From: Corticimicrobacter populi | GTDB lineage: Bacteria; Pseudomonadota; Gammaproteobacteria; Burkholderiales; Burkholderiaceae_B | Assembly: GCF_003123725.1 (NCBI RefSeq) | Contig: NZ_QETA01000001.1 | Location: forward strand, 682,001 to 746,000 | Direction of reading: 5' to 3' | DNA: 64,000 nucleotides | Shown here: positions 20,601 to 29,854 of the stretch, in pieces | How the letters are laid out: every line of letters begins with the position of its first letter | Position numbering within the stretch: the first letter of the stretch is position 1 | Notes under the pieces: generated by a model | The model's input: only the letters and a program-made list of their open reading frames with translations | Database searches by the model: none | Told to the model about the DNA's origin: nothing | Translations under genes and position numbers: made by a program

Positions 20601-21164
20601 ATGAAAACGCGCGATATCGTTCTGATCGCCCTGTTCGCCGCGCTGTGCGTGGTGCTCAGTCTGGTGCCGCCGGTACCTGTGCCACTGATTCCGGTGCCGG
20701 TGACATTGCAGACGCTGGGGATCATGCTGGCGGGACTGATGCTCGGACCCTGGCGTGGCCTGCTGGCTGTGGCGCTTTACGTGCTGCTGGCTGTGGTGGG
20801 ACTGCCGGTTTTGCCGGGTGGGCGTGGTGGCATGGGTGTCCTGATGGGGCCGACGGGCGGCTTTTTACTGGGCATGCTGCCTGGCGCGTTCGTGACGGGC
20901 TGGCTGGCGCAACGCCTGCCGGCTTCCGGCGCGACCTGGCGTGCGCTTGGCGGTCAGGCGGTTGCCAGCCTGATGGGTGGCGTGGTGGTGGTCTATGCGC
21001 TGGGGGCTCCCTGGCTGGCACTGGTGACCGGCATGGGGCTGGGCAAGGCAATAGCGGCTGTGCTGGTCTTTATTCCGGGCGATATCGTCAAGTGCGTGCT
21101 GGCTGCATTGGCAGCCGTGCGCGTGCGACGCTTCTGGTCGGCCGATGCAGCACACGGTATCTGA
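20601..21164 (+). CDS. bioY: Biotin-binding S component BioY
   Basis: Substrate-capture membrane protein for biotin, 187 residues with six hydrophobic helices. The segments PVPVTLQTLGIMLAGLMLGP and GPTGGFLLGMLPGAF are hallmarks of BioY. AAAGGAG lies seven to ten bases before the ATG, a strong ribosome site. With bioM and bioN upstream it forms a full BioMNY importer. The 72-base gap before bioY, with its own strong ribosome site, may allow higher expression than bioMN; that is inference. Confidence 0.94.
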   Translation: MKTRDIVLIALFAALCVVLSLVPPVPVPLIPVPVTLQTLGIMLAGLMLGPWRGLLAVALYVLLAVVGLPVLPGGRGGMGVLMGPTGGFLLGMLPGAFVTGWLAQRLPASGATWRALGGQAVASLMGGVVVVYALGAPWLALVTGMGLGKAIAAVLVFIPGDIVKCVLAALAAVRVRRFWSADAAHGI

Positions 21165-21237
21165 GCGCATTTTGAATACAATACGCTGTTTGGCTTTGAC
21201 AAGAGATCTGTTTCATTTCCGGATGGGGAGAGCAAGA

Positions 21238-22392
21238 ATGAGGGGACACAAGATGGTTCGCACAATGCTGGCCACTGCGCTGGTACTGTGTGCAGGCTGG
21301 GCGCAGGCGCAGGTCAAGGTGGGCGTGACGGTATCGAGTACCGGTCCGGCCGCGTCGCTGGGCATTCCCGAGCGCAATACCGTGGCGTTGCTGCCGACCG
21401 AGATCGCCGGCCAGAAGATCGAGTACATCGTGCTGGACGACGCTACCGATACGACCCAGGCAGTCCGCAACGCCCGCAAGCTGATCTCCGAGGACAAGGT
21501 CGATGTGATCATCGGCACCACCGCCACGCCAGGTACGCTGGCGATGCTGGATGTGGTGGCCGAGGCCAAGGTGCCGCTCATCAGCGTGGCGGCCAATGCC
21601 CGTATCATCGAACCCATGGACGACAAGCGCCGTTGGGCTTTCAAGACGACGCAGAACGATATCCTCATGGCCGAGGCGCTGGCAGAATCGATGGCATCGA
21701 ACAATGTCAAGACGCTGGGCTTCATCGGTTTTTCCGATGCCTATGGCGATGGCTGGCTTGACGAGATGAAGCGTGCCGCCGAGGCCAAGGGCATCCGCAT
21801 CGTGGCGACCGAACGCTATGCGCGTCCCGATACCAGCGTCACCGGTCAGGTGCTCAAGCTGATTGCTGCCCGTCCCGATGCCGTGCTGGTGGCCGGTGCC
21901 GGTACGCCTGCCGCATTGCCCCAGAAGGAACTCAAGGCACGCAACTATGGCGGCCTGATCTACCAGACCCACGGTGTGGCCAACAACGATTTCCTGCGCG
22001 TCGTCGGTGCGGATGGCGAAGGCACGCTGCTGCCGGTCGGCCCGTTGGTGGTGGCGGCACAACTGCCTGATGATCACCCGGGCAAGGCGATTGCGCTGGA
22101 ATACACCCAGGCCTATGAAAACATGTATGGTGCCGGTTCGGTATCGGCCTTCGGCGGCCACCTGTGGGATGCCGGCGTGCTGATCCAGGCGGCGTTGCCC
22201 GAGGCGCTCAAGGCTGGCGAGCCGGGCACCGAAGCCTTCCGTGTGGCGCTGCGCGATGCCATCGAGGGGCTGCAGGAAGTCGCTGGCGTGCATGGCGTCT
22301 TCAGCATGTCGCCGACTGATCATTCAGGACTCGACAATCGCGCTCGCGTCATGGCGAAGATCGAGAATGGCAAGTGGGTCTACCTGCCCTGA
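21238..22392 (+). CDS. Liv-type ABC transporter periplasmic substrate-binding protein
   Basis: Periplasmic-binding-protein fold type I, of the LivJ/LivK/urea-amide class. From the ATG at 21238 it has 384 residues, with a signal peptide (VRTMLATALVLCAGWAQA) followed by QVKVGVTVSSTGPAASLGIP. GGGGAG sits about seven bases before this ATG; ATGs at 21223 and 21253 are alternatives. It heads a plus-strand operon with livH, a livM-livG fusion and livF. The ligand cannot be read from the sequence; branched-chain amino acids, amides and aromatic acids are all used by this class. Confidence 0.9.
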   Translation: MRGHKMVRTMLATALVLCAGWAQAQVKVGVTVSSTGPAASLGIPERNTVALLPTEIAGQKIEYIVLDDATDTTQAVRNARKLISEDKVDVIIGTTATPGTLAMLDVVAEAKVPLISVAANARIIEPMDDKRRWAFKTTQNDILMAEALAESMASNNVKTLGFIGFSDAYGDGWLDEMKRAAEAKGIRIVATERYARPDTSVTGQVLKLIAARPDAVLVAGAGTPAALPQKELKARNYGGLIYQTHGVANNDFLRVVGADGEGTLLPVGPLVVAAQLPDDHPGKAIALEYTQAYENMYGAGSVSAFGGHLWDAGVLIQAALPEALKAGEPGTEAFRVALRDAIEGLQEVAGVHGVFSMSPTDHSGLDNRARVMAKIENGKWVYLP

Positions 22393-22524
22393 TCGGCTGA
22401 AACCGCACAAGCAACAGATATAAATTGGATTCCCGCGCCGCCCGCAGGGTGGCCGGGAAGACCGAACGAAAAGCCCAGGTCAGACTGCCGCAGGTAGCGC
22501 CCCAGGGCTTCGACAGGAATTTGA

Positions 22525-23565
22525 ATGGATGCAACCATCGCGCTGATCCTGCTGCAGGACGGGATCGTCAACGGCGCTATCTATGCCTTGCTGGGCCTGG
22601 CATTGGTCCTGATCTTCGCGGTTACGCGGGTCATCTTCATCCCTCAGGGCGAATTTGTCGCATTTGGTGCATTGACACTGGCTATGCTGGTCAATGGCAG
22701 CGTGCCCGGTACGGTCTGGCTGTTGCTGATCGCAGGTGCCTGTGCCTTTCTGATGGAACTGTTCAAGGCCTTTCGCCAGCGCCGGGCGACCGGACTGGCC
22801 TGGGCGGCACTGCAATACCTGGCTTTGCCGGTGGCCCTGTTTGTGCTCACGCACTGGCTGTCGGCCTACGATATCGGCCTGTGGGGCAAGGCGCTGCTGA
22901 CACTGGCACTGGTGGTGCCGCTGGGACCCATGCTGTATCGCATCGTCTATCAGCCCCTGGTGGATGCGCCGGTGCTGGTACTGCTGATCGTATCGGTGGC
23001 CGTGCACTTCGCCCTGACGGGCGTGGCGCTGGCTTTCTTCGGTGCCGAAGGCTGGCGTACACCCGCCTTCGTCGAAGGACAGATCGATCTCGGCGCGGTC
23101 ACCTGGTCGGCGCAAAGCCTGTTCGTGGTGCTGACCTGCGCAGCATTGATCGTGGCATTGTGGCTGTTCTTCGGGCGCACTATCTATGGCAAGGCCTTGC
23201 GGGCCACGGCGGTCAATCGTCGCGGGGCACGCCTGATGGGCATCAGTACCGTGATGTCGGGCCGGCTGACCTTTACCCTGGCGGCAGCCATCGGCGCGCT
23301 GTCGGGCATGCTGATCGCTCCGGTCACGACCATCTACTACGATACCGGTTTTCTGATTGGTCTCAAGGGATTCGTCGGTGCCATCATCGGCGGTCTGGCG
23401 AGCTATCCGGTGGCCGCAGCCGGTGCCTTGCTGGTGGGCATTATCGAGGCCTTTGCTTCGTTCTGGGCCAGCGCCTACAAGGAAGTGATCGTCTTCACCC
23501 TGATCATCCCGGTGCTGCTGTGGCGTTCGCTCAGCAGCCCGCATGTCGAAGAAGAAGAGGAGTGA
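22525..23565 (+). CDS. livH: Liv-type ABC transporter permease (LivH)
   Basis: Inner-membrane permease of 346 residues with about eight to ten helices. The N-terminus [27 protein letters not shown] and the loop [18 protein letters not shown] are typical LivH features. It is somewhat longer than the about 300 residues of E. coli LivH, because of a hydrophilic loop near residue 75 ([10 protein letters not shown]) and an acidic tail. It starts 132 bases after the binding protein and is followed after six bases by the LivM-LivG fusion. Confidence 0.9.
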   Translation: MDATIALILLQDGIVNGAIYALLGLALVLIFAVTRVIFIPQGEFVAFGALTLAMLVNGSVPGTVWLLLIAGACAFLMELFKAFRQRRATGLAWAALQYLALPVALFVLTHWLSAYDIGLWGKALLTLALVVPLGPMLYRIVYQPLVDAPVLVLLIVSVAVHFALTGVALAFFGAEGWRTPAFVEGQIDLGAVTWSAQSLFVVLTCAALIVALWLFFGRTIYGKALRATAVNRRGARLMGISTVMSGRLTFTLAAAIGALSGMLIAPVTTIYYDTGFLIGLKGFVGAIIGGLASYPVAAAGALLVGIIEAFASFWASAYKEVIVFTLIIPVLLWRSLSSPHVEEEEE

Positions 23566-23571
23566 TCAGCC

Positions 23572-25395
23572 ATGCGTAACCGTACCCTTTGTCGGGCGAC
23601 GCTGTGCGCCTTCGTGCTGATCCTGGCACTGTTGCCGCTGTCTGGCGCGACCCCGGAATTCTGGATTACCCAGCTCAACTATATCGGCCTGGCCAGCCTG
23701 GTCGTGGTGGGACTGGTATTGCTGACCGGGGTAGGAGGGCTGACCTCGTTCGGGCAGGCCGCATTCGTCGGGATCGGTGCCTACACCACGGCCTGGCTGA
23801 CCACCCAGGCAGGCTGGTCGCCGTGGCTGACCCTGCTGGCCGGGTTGGTCATCACTGCCGTGCTGGCCTGGATCATCGGCGTCATCACGCTGCGCCTGTC
23901 CGGGCATTATCTGCCGCTCAGCACGCTGGCCTGGTGCCTGTCGCTGTATTACCTGTTCGGCAATCTCGAATGGCTGGGCCGCAATGATGGCATTTCCGGT
24001 ATCCAGCCATTGTCCCTGTTCGGCTGGTCGCTGGGCAGCGGTCGCAGTATCTATTACCTGATCTGGTTCTGTGTGCTGCTGTCGGTGTGGGCTACGCTCA
24101 ATCTGCTGGGGTCACGTCCGGGTCGTGCCATCCGCGCGCTGCGCGGTGGGGCAGGCATGGCCGAGGCCTTCGGTGTCAATACCGCTGCCTACAAGACGGT
24201 AATCTTCGTTTATGCCGCCATGCTGGCATCGGTGTCCGGCTGGCTGTATGCGCACATGCAGCGTGCCGTCAGTCCCAGTCCGTTCGGCCTGAACTACGGC
24301 ATCGAGTATTTATTCATGGCCGTAGTGGGCGGGGCGGCACATGTCTGGGGAGCCATCCTGGGCTCGGCCGTCATCCTGGGCCTGAAAGACCAGATCCAGA
24401 ACATCGTGCCCAAGTTGCTCGATACCAGCACCAATATCGAAATGATTGTCTTTGGTGTGCTGCTGGTGCTGATGTTGCAGTATGCAGCCCAGGGCCTCTG
24501 GCCGGGGCTGTCGGCATTCTGGCGGCGACTGTGGCGGGTGCGTGGCACGAGTTTGCCTGTTACGGCGACCGTGATCGATCCGGCGGCTGCCGAGCTGCCT
24601 TGTCGCGTGCGTCCCGAGAAAGGCAGCCTGGTGCTGGAAGTCGACCATATCCGCAAGCAGTTTGGCGGGCTGGTGGCGGTCAATGACATCAGTTTCCGCG
24701 TGCGTGCCGGCGAGATCGTGGGCCTGATCGGCCCGAACGGTGCTGGCAAGAGCACGACTTTCAATCTGGTCAGCGGCATCCTGCCTCTGACTTCCGGTGA
24801 GGTACGCTTTCTGGGGCAGCGCATCAGCGGGCGTTCGGCACGCGAGATCGCGCAGACCGGCATGGGCCGTACTTTCCAGCACGTACAACTGTTGCCGGAG
24901 ATGTCGGTGCTGGAAAACGTGGCGCTGGGTGCGCATTTGCGCAGCCACGTCAGTGTTCCCGCCGGGATTCTGCGCCTTGACCGTGCCCGCGAGGCGAGCC
25001 TGCTCAAGGAGGCCGCCCGCCAGCTTGAACGTGTTGGCTTGGGCGCTTATCTGCACGAACAGGCCGGCAACCTGGCCCTGGGCCAGCAACGCCTGCTGGA
25101 GATCGCCCGTGCCCTGGCAGCCGATCCGGTACTGCTGCTGCTCGATGAGCCGGCTGCCGGTTTGCGCTACCGTGAAAAGCAGGAGCTGGCTGCGGTTCTG
25201 TCGCAATTGCGGGAGGAGGGCATGAGCATCCTGCTGGTCGAACATGATATGGATTTCGTGATGCGACTGACCAATCATCTGGTCGTGATGGATTTCGGCT
25301 CATGGCTGGCCGAGGGATCACCCGAGGAAATCCAGCGCCATCCTGCCGTACTGGAAGCCTACCTGGGTGGTGTCGAAGAAGGAGACGAGGCATGA
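23572..25395 (+). CDS. LivM-LivG fusion: ABC permease joined to ATP-binding domain
   Basis: One 607-residue protein that combines two normally separate subunits. Residues 1 to about 310 are a LivM permease (GGLTSFGQAAFVGIGAYTTA, then the cytoplasmic loop GRAIRALRGG). After a linker, residues about 350-607 form a LivG ATPase. It has Walker A GPNGAGKST near residue 388, the LivG-type signature LALGQQRLLEIARAL and Walker B LLLLDEPAAGL. The frame is uninterrupted throughout. The stop overlaps the livF ATG by four bases. Similar fusions occur in betaproteobacteria. Confidence 0.92.
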   Translation: MRNRTLCRATLCAFVLILALLPLSGATPEFWITQLNYIGLASLVVVGLVLLTGVGGLTSFGQAAFVGIGAYTTAWLTTQAGWSPWLTLLAGLVITAVLAWIIGVITLRLSGHYLPLSTLAWCLSLYYLFGNLEWLGRNDGISGIQPLSLFGWSLGSGRSIYYLIWFCVLLSVWATLNLLGSRPGRAIRALRGGAGMAEAFGVNTAAYKTVIFVYAAMLASVSGWLYAHMQRAVSPSPFGLNYGIEYLFMAVVGGAAHVWGAILGSAVILGLKDQIQNIVPKLLDTSTNIEMIVFGVLLVLMLQYAAQGLWPGLSAFWRRLWRVRGTSLPVTATVIDPAAAELPCRVRPEKGSLVLEVDHIRKQFGGLVAVNDISFRVRAGEIVGLIGPNGAGKSTTFNLVSGILPLTSGEVRFLGQRISGRSAREIAQTGMGRTFQHVQLLPEMSVLENVALGAHLRSHVSVPAGILRLDRAREASLLKEAARQLERVGLGAYLHEQAGNLALGQQRLLEIARALAADPVLLLLDEPAAGLRYREKQELAAVLSQLREEGMSILLVEHDMDFVMRLTNHLVVMDFGSWLAEGSPEEIQRHPAVLEAYLGGVEEGDEA

Positions 25396-26174
25396 GCGAA
25401 CATCCTGTGGCCGGCAATGACCAGCGCCAGCCGCCGGTCCTGGCGGTGACGGACCTGACTGTCCGCTATGGCAAGGTCCATGCATTGACCGTGCCTGAGC
25501 TCAAGGTGGCACCTGGTGCCATCGTGACCGTGATCGGTGCCAATGGTGCGGGCAAATCGACCATGCTCAACGCCATCATGGGATCGTTGCCGCGCAATGG
25601 GCGGGCCAGTGGTTCTGTGCGCTACCAGAACGACCAGATCGAACACTGGGGCGTGGAGCATCGGGTGGCGCAAGGGCTGGCGCTGGTGCCGGAAAAGCGC
25701 GAGCTGTTCGGTAGCATGAGTGTCGAGGACAATCTGCTGCTGGGTGGATTCCGCCGCTACCGGGCAGGTGAGCGGCAATGGCGCGATAGCATGGATGAAG
25801 TCTTCACTCTGTTTCCGCGCCTGAAAGAGCGCCGCCAGCAGATGGCCGGTACGCTCTCAGGTGGCGAGCGGCAGATGCTGGCGGTGGGTCGGGCCCTGAT
25901 GTCCAAGCCCAGCGTGCTGATGCTCGACGAGCCCAGCCTGGGGCTGGCACCACGCATCGTGCGCGAGATTTTCCATATCATCGCCGGCTTGCGTGCGACG
26001 GGAGTGGCGACCCTGCTGGTCGAACAGAACGCCCGCGCCGCATTGCAGGTGGCCGACTATGGCTACGTGCTGGAAGCAGGCGCGGTATCGCTTGAAGGCC
26101 CGGCTCACGAGCTCAGGGACAATCCGGCCGTGATCGAGAGCTATCTGGGCCTGGGCAAACACCGGGACGACTGA
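25392..26174 (+). CDS. livF: Liv-type ABC transporter ATP-binding protein (LivF)
   Basis: Second ATPase of the transporter, 260 residues. Walker A GANGAGKST, signature LSGGERQML and Walker B VLMLDEPSLGL are all intact, in contrast to the orphan LivF-like protein at 16183. The ATG at 25392 overlaps the stop of the fusion gene (ATGA). The frame is open further upstream, but only within the previous gene. It ends the operon; the amide hydrolase gene converges on it three bases later with no visible terminator. Confidence 0.93.
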   Translation: MSEHPVAGNDQRQPPVLAVTDLTVRYGKVHALTVPELKVAPGAIVTVIGANGAGKSTMLNAIMGSLPRNGRASGSVRYQNDQIEHWGVEHRVAQGLALVPEKRELFGSMSVEDNLLLGGFRRYRAGERQWRDSMDEVFTLFPRLKERRQQMAGTLSGGERQMLAVGRALMSKPSVLMLDEPSLGLAPRIVREIFHIIAGLRATGVATLLVEQNARAALQVADYGYVLEAGAVSLEGPAHELRDNPAVIESYLGLGKHRDD

Positions 26175-26176
26175 GC

Positions 26177-27244
26177 TCAGACACCCAGAAATCTGAACGG
26201 CGCGCTTTCACGGAAGGCGTCGTTGGCCATGCCAGAGTAGATATTCTTCTGGTTGGCTCCCAGGTCCAGTTTCATGACCTTGCCGGTCTGCTCGGACAGA
26301 TCGAGCTTGTCCAGATCGACCCAGAAGATATTGGGCGTGAGCGCGGACTCAAAGAAATAGCGCTTGCGCTTGTGGTCGGTCACGGTACGCCAGCGGGTCG
26401 AGGAGATATTCGGCTGGTCGGGCGTGGTCAATCCATAGGGGACGGATACGTTGCGAATCACGCTGAAGACACTGGCGATGGTCTCGAGCGGGTTATCGGT
26501 CTTGGGGACGGCATTGACGTAGAACGAGGCCCGGGCAAAGCGGTCTGCGGCCCGGTTGGTGCCCGGCAGCACGATGGTGCCACCGATGTCCTTCCAGTAT
26601 TCTTCCATGGCCAGTTGCTTGTCGAACGTCGGCGAATTGGTCATGACCTGGTACTGACGGCCGTGATGGATGACCTGCTTGCCATCGATATATTCGATGA
26701 TGGCGCTGTCACCGGTGGCATCGGACATGGCCAGGTGCAGGGTTGCAAGGCGGTCTTCACCCGGTACGTTATCGCTGATCAGTGTGAACGGTTCGGTCGA
26801 AAGGTAAGCCACGGCCTCGGCCACGGTGGCGAAATTGTCCAGTACATATTGCGCCCAGGCGGCAATGGTCAGGCCTGGTTTGTCACTGTCGTGCTCGGGG
26901 TAGCTGGATTCGACCAGCCAGAGCACGCTGGCCGACAGCCCCGCCTCATTGAGTCCATCGGTGGTTGAGATGTCATAGCCCGATGCGATGACACTGCCAT
27001 AGCGCGAGGTCCAGTTGATGGAGTTGGGGCCGGCTTCGCCGTTGCGCTGCATGCCACGTGGGAAGACCCATAGGTTGGTGCCCACGTCGGTTTTCCAGTC
27101 CATCGAACGTGCCGTCACGATCTGGTCGGCCACGCCGTGATAGACCAGCCGGGTGCATGCTTCGACCAATGGCGGCGCGAAGGCCACGGTCAGGGCGAGT
27201 GCAGCGGCAAGTACGATCCTGCGCGATGAACTGGGGCGGGGCAT
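26177..27244 (-). CDS. Secreted linear amide C-N hydrolase (choloylglycine hydrolase / penicillin V acylase family)
   Basis: Ntn hydrolase of 355 residues. A signal peptide (RRIVLAAALALTVAFAPPLVEA) ends directly before Cys30 of the ACTRLVYHG motif. Signal cleavage would therefore expose the N-terminal nucleophile, as in Gram-negative penicillin V acylase-like enzymes. Further family marks are RSMDWKTD, GLNEAGLSASVLWL and VMTNSPTFDKQL. Possible substrates include penicillin V, bile salts and acyl-homoserine lactones; the sequence does not decide. The frame is open to 27721, but the ATG at 27244 gives the signal peptide. Confidence 0.88.
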   Translation of the reverse strand: MPRPSSSRRIVLAAALALTVAFAPPLVEACTRLVYHGVADQIVTARSMDWKTDVGTNLWVFPRGMQRNGEAGPNSINWTSRYGSVIASGYDISTTDGLNEAGLSASVLWLVESSYPEHDSDKPGLTIAAWAQYVLDNFATVAEAVAYLSTEPFTLISDNVPGEDRLATLHLAMSDATGDSAIIEYIDGKQVIHHGRQYQVMTNSPTFDKQLAMEEYWKDIGGTIVLPGTNRAADRFARASFYVNAVPKTDNPLETIASVFSVIRNVSVPYGLTTPDQPNISSTRWRTVTDHKRKRYFFESALTPNIFWVDLDKLDLSEQTGKVMKLDLGANQKNIYSGMANDAFRESAPFRFLGV

Positions 27245-27362
27245 GGAGCATCTCCGTAGTGGGGGCATCGCTATCTTATACGGGACTTTGTAACGTCGCA
27301 TAGCAGGATTGCTGCGGCCTTGATGAAATTGACTTTCATGGCATGGCCGTGCGACGGCGGCT

Positions 27363-28376
27363 TTATACCGCCGGCGTGTGGGTAATGAAAATAACGTGGC
27401 TGCGCCGGTCGACATTTGGCCAGCTCTGCAGCGGTACAGGTGGATAGATGCTGTGGCCGACGCCGTGGATGGCGTAGGGCACAGCAGCTCCCTCGATATG
27501 CAGCAGCCCCTTGATTCGCAGGACATGACCGGGCAGGTTGGCCGTCTGCGCGGCAATCCACTGCGGCAGGCCGGCCAGTGCGAGCGGTGTTTCGAAGGTG
27601 ACGGTGGTTGCCGCGAGGCCATGATCGGCCGGTAGCGTGCTGCCTGCATGGCGCATTGACAGCGGGTGTGGCGACAGCAGGGCGGTGCCCGTGATGGGTG
27701 TATTGCTGGTACGTGCCGCATGGTGGGTTGCCGAAACGAGTTCCAGCAGCTGGTCTGCTGCTATGGCTCCATGGCGGATTTCCATCCGGGCAGCAGATGG
27801 ATTGATGTGATCAAGCTGCAGACGCAATGATGCATGCTGCGCCGCACTGGCCTGATCTGGCTTGGTGAGCAGGATACAGTCGGCGCTTGCCAGCTGCCTG
27901 AGTGCGGCCGGGTGTTGCGCCAGTGTCTCGTTGCCATGGCACAGGTCAAGGGTACAGATCACCCCGTCAAGTCGATAACGGCCTGACAATTGCGGGTGGC
28001 TGGCCAGCGTCTGGAGTATGGGGATCGGATCGGCCAGGCCGCTGGTTTCGATCAGGACCCGGTCGAACTGACGCTGGCCGTTGCGGGCAAAACGCCAGGT
28101 AATGTCGCGCAGCGTCTGTACCAGATCGCCGCGCAGGTGGCAGCAAAGGCAGCCACCTGCCAGTGGTGCCACGACCTGCTCTGTGCTGTGCGCAACCAGC
28201 AGGTGGTCCAGCGCGGTCTGTCCGAATTCGTTGATGACGACCAGTGCGTGACACAATGCCGGCTGCTGGACCAGATGGTTGAGCAGTGTCGTCTTGCCAC
28301 TACCCAGGAAACCCGTCAGCAGGGTGACGGGAATCGGTGCAGGCAGAGCGCTGCGTGCTTGAGAGGAATCGGGCAT
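27363..28376 (-). CDS. COG0523 (CobW-family) GTPase, second of a tandem pair
   Basis: G3E-family P-loop GTPase of 337 residues. Walker A GFLGSGKTT (K28) is followed by the metal-binding motif GGCLCC (C76, C78, C79) and the base-recognition motif LTKPD in place of NKxD. The C-terminal CobW domain ends in a His-containing tail. COG0523 proteins insert or deliver metal ions, often zinc under limitation. It lies 78 bases after another COG0523 gene that has a Zur box. It is therefore probably part of a zinc-starvation operon. Confidence 0.85.
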   Translation of the reverse strand: MPDSSQARSALPAPIPVTLLTGFLGSGKTTLLNHLVQQPALCHALVVINEFGQTALDHLLVAHSTEQVVAPLAGGCLCCHLRGDLVQTLRDITWRFARNGQRQFDRVLIETSGLADPIPILQTLASHPQLSGRYRLDGVICTLDLCHGNETLAQHPAALRQLASADCILLTKPDQASAAQHASLRLQLDHINPSAARMEIRHGAIAADQLLELVSATHHAARTSNTPITGTALLSPHPLSMRHAGSTLPADHGLAATTVTFETPLALAGLPQWIAAQTANLPGHVLRIKGLLHIEGAAVPYAIHGVGHSIYPPVPLQSWPNVDRRSHVIFITHTPAV

Positions 28377-28454
28377 GGCGATGGTGTAAGCGATCAATGG
28401 GCCCGTTGCAAGCCTTTGCGGCTGCGGCCTTGTGGTGCAGCGGCCCATTCATGC

Positions 28455-29669
28455 TCAGGGCCAGTCAGGAAAGGGATTGTGCCACGTTTGCCAGGCGATC
28501 GGTCCCTGTGCCATCTCTGCGTCATCCAGCAGGCAAAGATCCAGCCGGGCTTGCAGGGCTGCCTGGTCCATGTCCATGCCGATCAGGACCAGTTCCTGGC
28601 GTGCGTCACCGACGCTGCTATCCCATTTTTCGAGAATGCGCAGGCGGCTTTCGTCGTCCTGTGGCCAACGCTCGGGAGATACGGCAGCCCACCAGTGTCC
28701 CGCGACACCATGCCGCAGAATGGCACCGGCCTGGGACCAGTTGCCTGCCAAGGCAGGATGGCTGGCCAGCCAGAAAAACCCTTTTGCACGCACTACACCG
28801 GGCCATTTTTCCTGCGCCAGCTCGAAGAAACGACCCGGATGGAAGGGGCGGCGCGCCCGGTAGACAAAGCTGGTAATGCCATATTCCTCGGTTTCCGGCA
28901 CATGCTCGCCGCGCAGCTCCTTGAGCCAGCCCGGTGCCTGCGCTGCAGCATCGAAATCGAAGAGACCGGTATCCAGGACGCGTGCCAGCGGCACCTGGCC
29001 AAAACGGGCGATCTCGATGCGCGCGCGCGGATTGAGGCGTTGCAGGATGGCTTGCAGTCGGTTGCAGGATGCGGTGTCGATGAGGTCGGCCTTGTTGAGG
29101 ACGATGACATCGCAGAACTCGACCTGGTCAATGAGCAGGTCAACCACGGTGCGTTCGTCTTCCGGCCCCAGCGATTCACCGCGTTTCTGCAGACTGTCAT
29201 GGGAATCGTAGTCACGCAGGAAATTACAGGCATCAACGACGGTGACCATGGTGTCGAGCCGGGCGATCTCGCTCAGGCTGCGGCCCTGATCGTCCTCGAA
29301 AGTAAAGGTCTCTGCCACCGGCAGGGGTTCGGCAATGCCGGTCGATTCGATGACCAACTGGTCGAAGCGATCCTCGGCGGCCAGTCTGGCGACCTCGAGC
29401 AGCAGGTCTTCGCGCAGCGTGCAGCAGATACAGCCGTTGCTCATTTCGACCAATTTTTCATCCGTACGGGACAGGCTGGCACCGCCGTCGCGTACCAGAG
29501 AGGCGTCGATGTTGACTTCGGACATATCGTTGACAATAACCGCCACGCGGCGGCCTTCGCGATTGTTCAGGATGTGGTTCAGCAAGGTGGTTTTGCCGGC
29601 ACCGAGAAAGCCGGACAGGACAGTGACAGGCAGGCGTGGGCGGCCGCTGAGGGGAGAGTAGAGATTCAT
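28455..29669 (-). CDS. Zinc-responsive COG0523 GTPase (ZigA/YciC-like metallochaperone)
   Basis: G3E-family GTPase of 404 residues. Walker [10 protein letters not shown] (K26), the metal motif GCICC (C80, C82, C83), and NKADLID are all visible. The C-terminal CobW domain covers about residues 280-395. Length and the EVNIDASLV segment place it in the ZigA/YciC group, which delivers scarce zinc to proteins. A near-consensus Zur operator lies 75 bases upstream of the ATG at 29669. An in-frame ATG at 29729 would add 20 residues but gives an unlikely N-terminus. A second COG0523 gene follows. Confidence 0.88.
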   Translation of the reverse strand: MNLYSPLSGRPRLPVTVLSGFLGAGKTTLLNHILNNREGRRVAVIVNDMSEVNIDASLVRDGGASLSRTDEKLVEMSNGCICCTLREDLLLEVARLAAEDRFDQLVIESTGIAEPLPVAETFTFEDDQGRSLSEIARLDTMVTVVDACNFLRDYDSHDSLQKRGESLGPEDERTVVDLLIDQVEFCDVIVLNKADLIDTASCNRLQAILQRLNPRARIEIARFGQVPLARVLDTGLFDFDAAAQAPGWLKELRGEHVPETEEYGITSFVYRARRPFHPGRFFELAQEKWPGVVRAKGFFWLASHPALAGNWSQAGAILRHGVAGHWWAAVSPERWPQDDESRLRILEKWDSSVGDARQELVLIGMDMDQAALQARLDLCLLDDAEMAQGPIAWQTWHNPFPDWP

Positions 29670-29744
29670 GTTGCAAAAAGTCGTGTCGTATGGATATGCC
29701 GTAGTGCAATGCATATCCGATGCTGCCATTATGGCATGTCAATA

Positions 29745-29767
29745 GAAATGTTATAACATAACTATTC
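29745..29767 (-). promoter_or_regulatory. Zur box overlapping the promoter of the COG0523 operon
   Basis: The 23 bases read GAAATGTTATA, A, CATAACTATTC. They match 19 of the 22 specified positions of the enterobacterial Zur consensus (GAAATGTTATA-N-TATAACATTTC). On the minus strand TTGCAC (29770-29775) and TAACAT (29748-29753) are 16 bases apart and could be the -35 and -10 elements, so bound Zur would block the promoter. The downstream genes are the type Zur controls, which strengthens the call. Confidence 0.88.
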
Positions 29768-29854
29768 TAGTGCAATTTTTACCGCAACAGAATGCTGATG
29801 TCCTGAGGGATCACAGACCAGGACGGCGGGGCCACAATGCCGCTCAGGTATCGT

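Noticed and set aside
22425-23579. A plus-strand open frame overlapping livH in another frame
   Set aside because: The Gly/Arg/Ala-rich product is a frame-shifted reading of the permease, whose own frame has clear helices and LivH motifs.
27354-27374. CGGCGG/CCGCCG hairpin at the end of the second COG0523 gene
   Set aside because: The stem is six bases, overlaps the coding end and is not followed by a T tract, so it is not called a terminator.
27990-29756. A 588-codon plus-strand open frame across both COG0523 genes
   Set aside because: It is antisense to two GTPases with intact motifs and reads through the Zur box; the product has no recognisable features.
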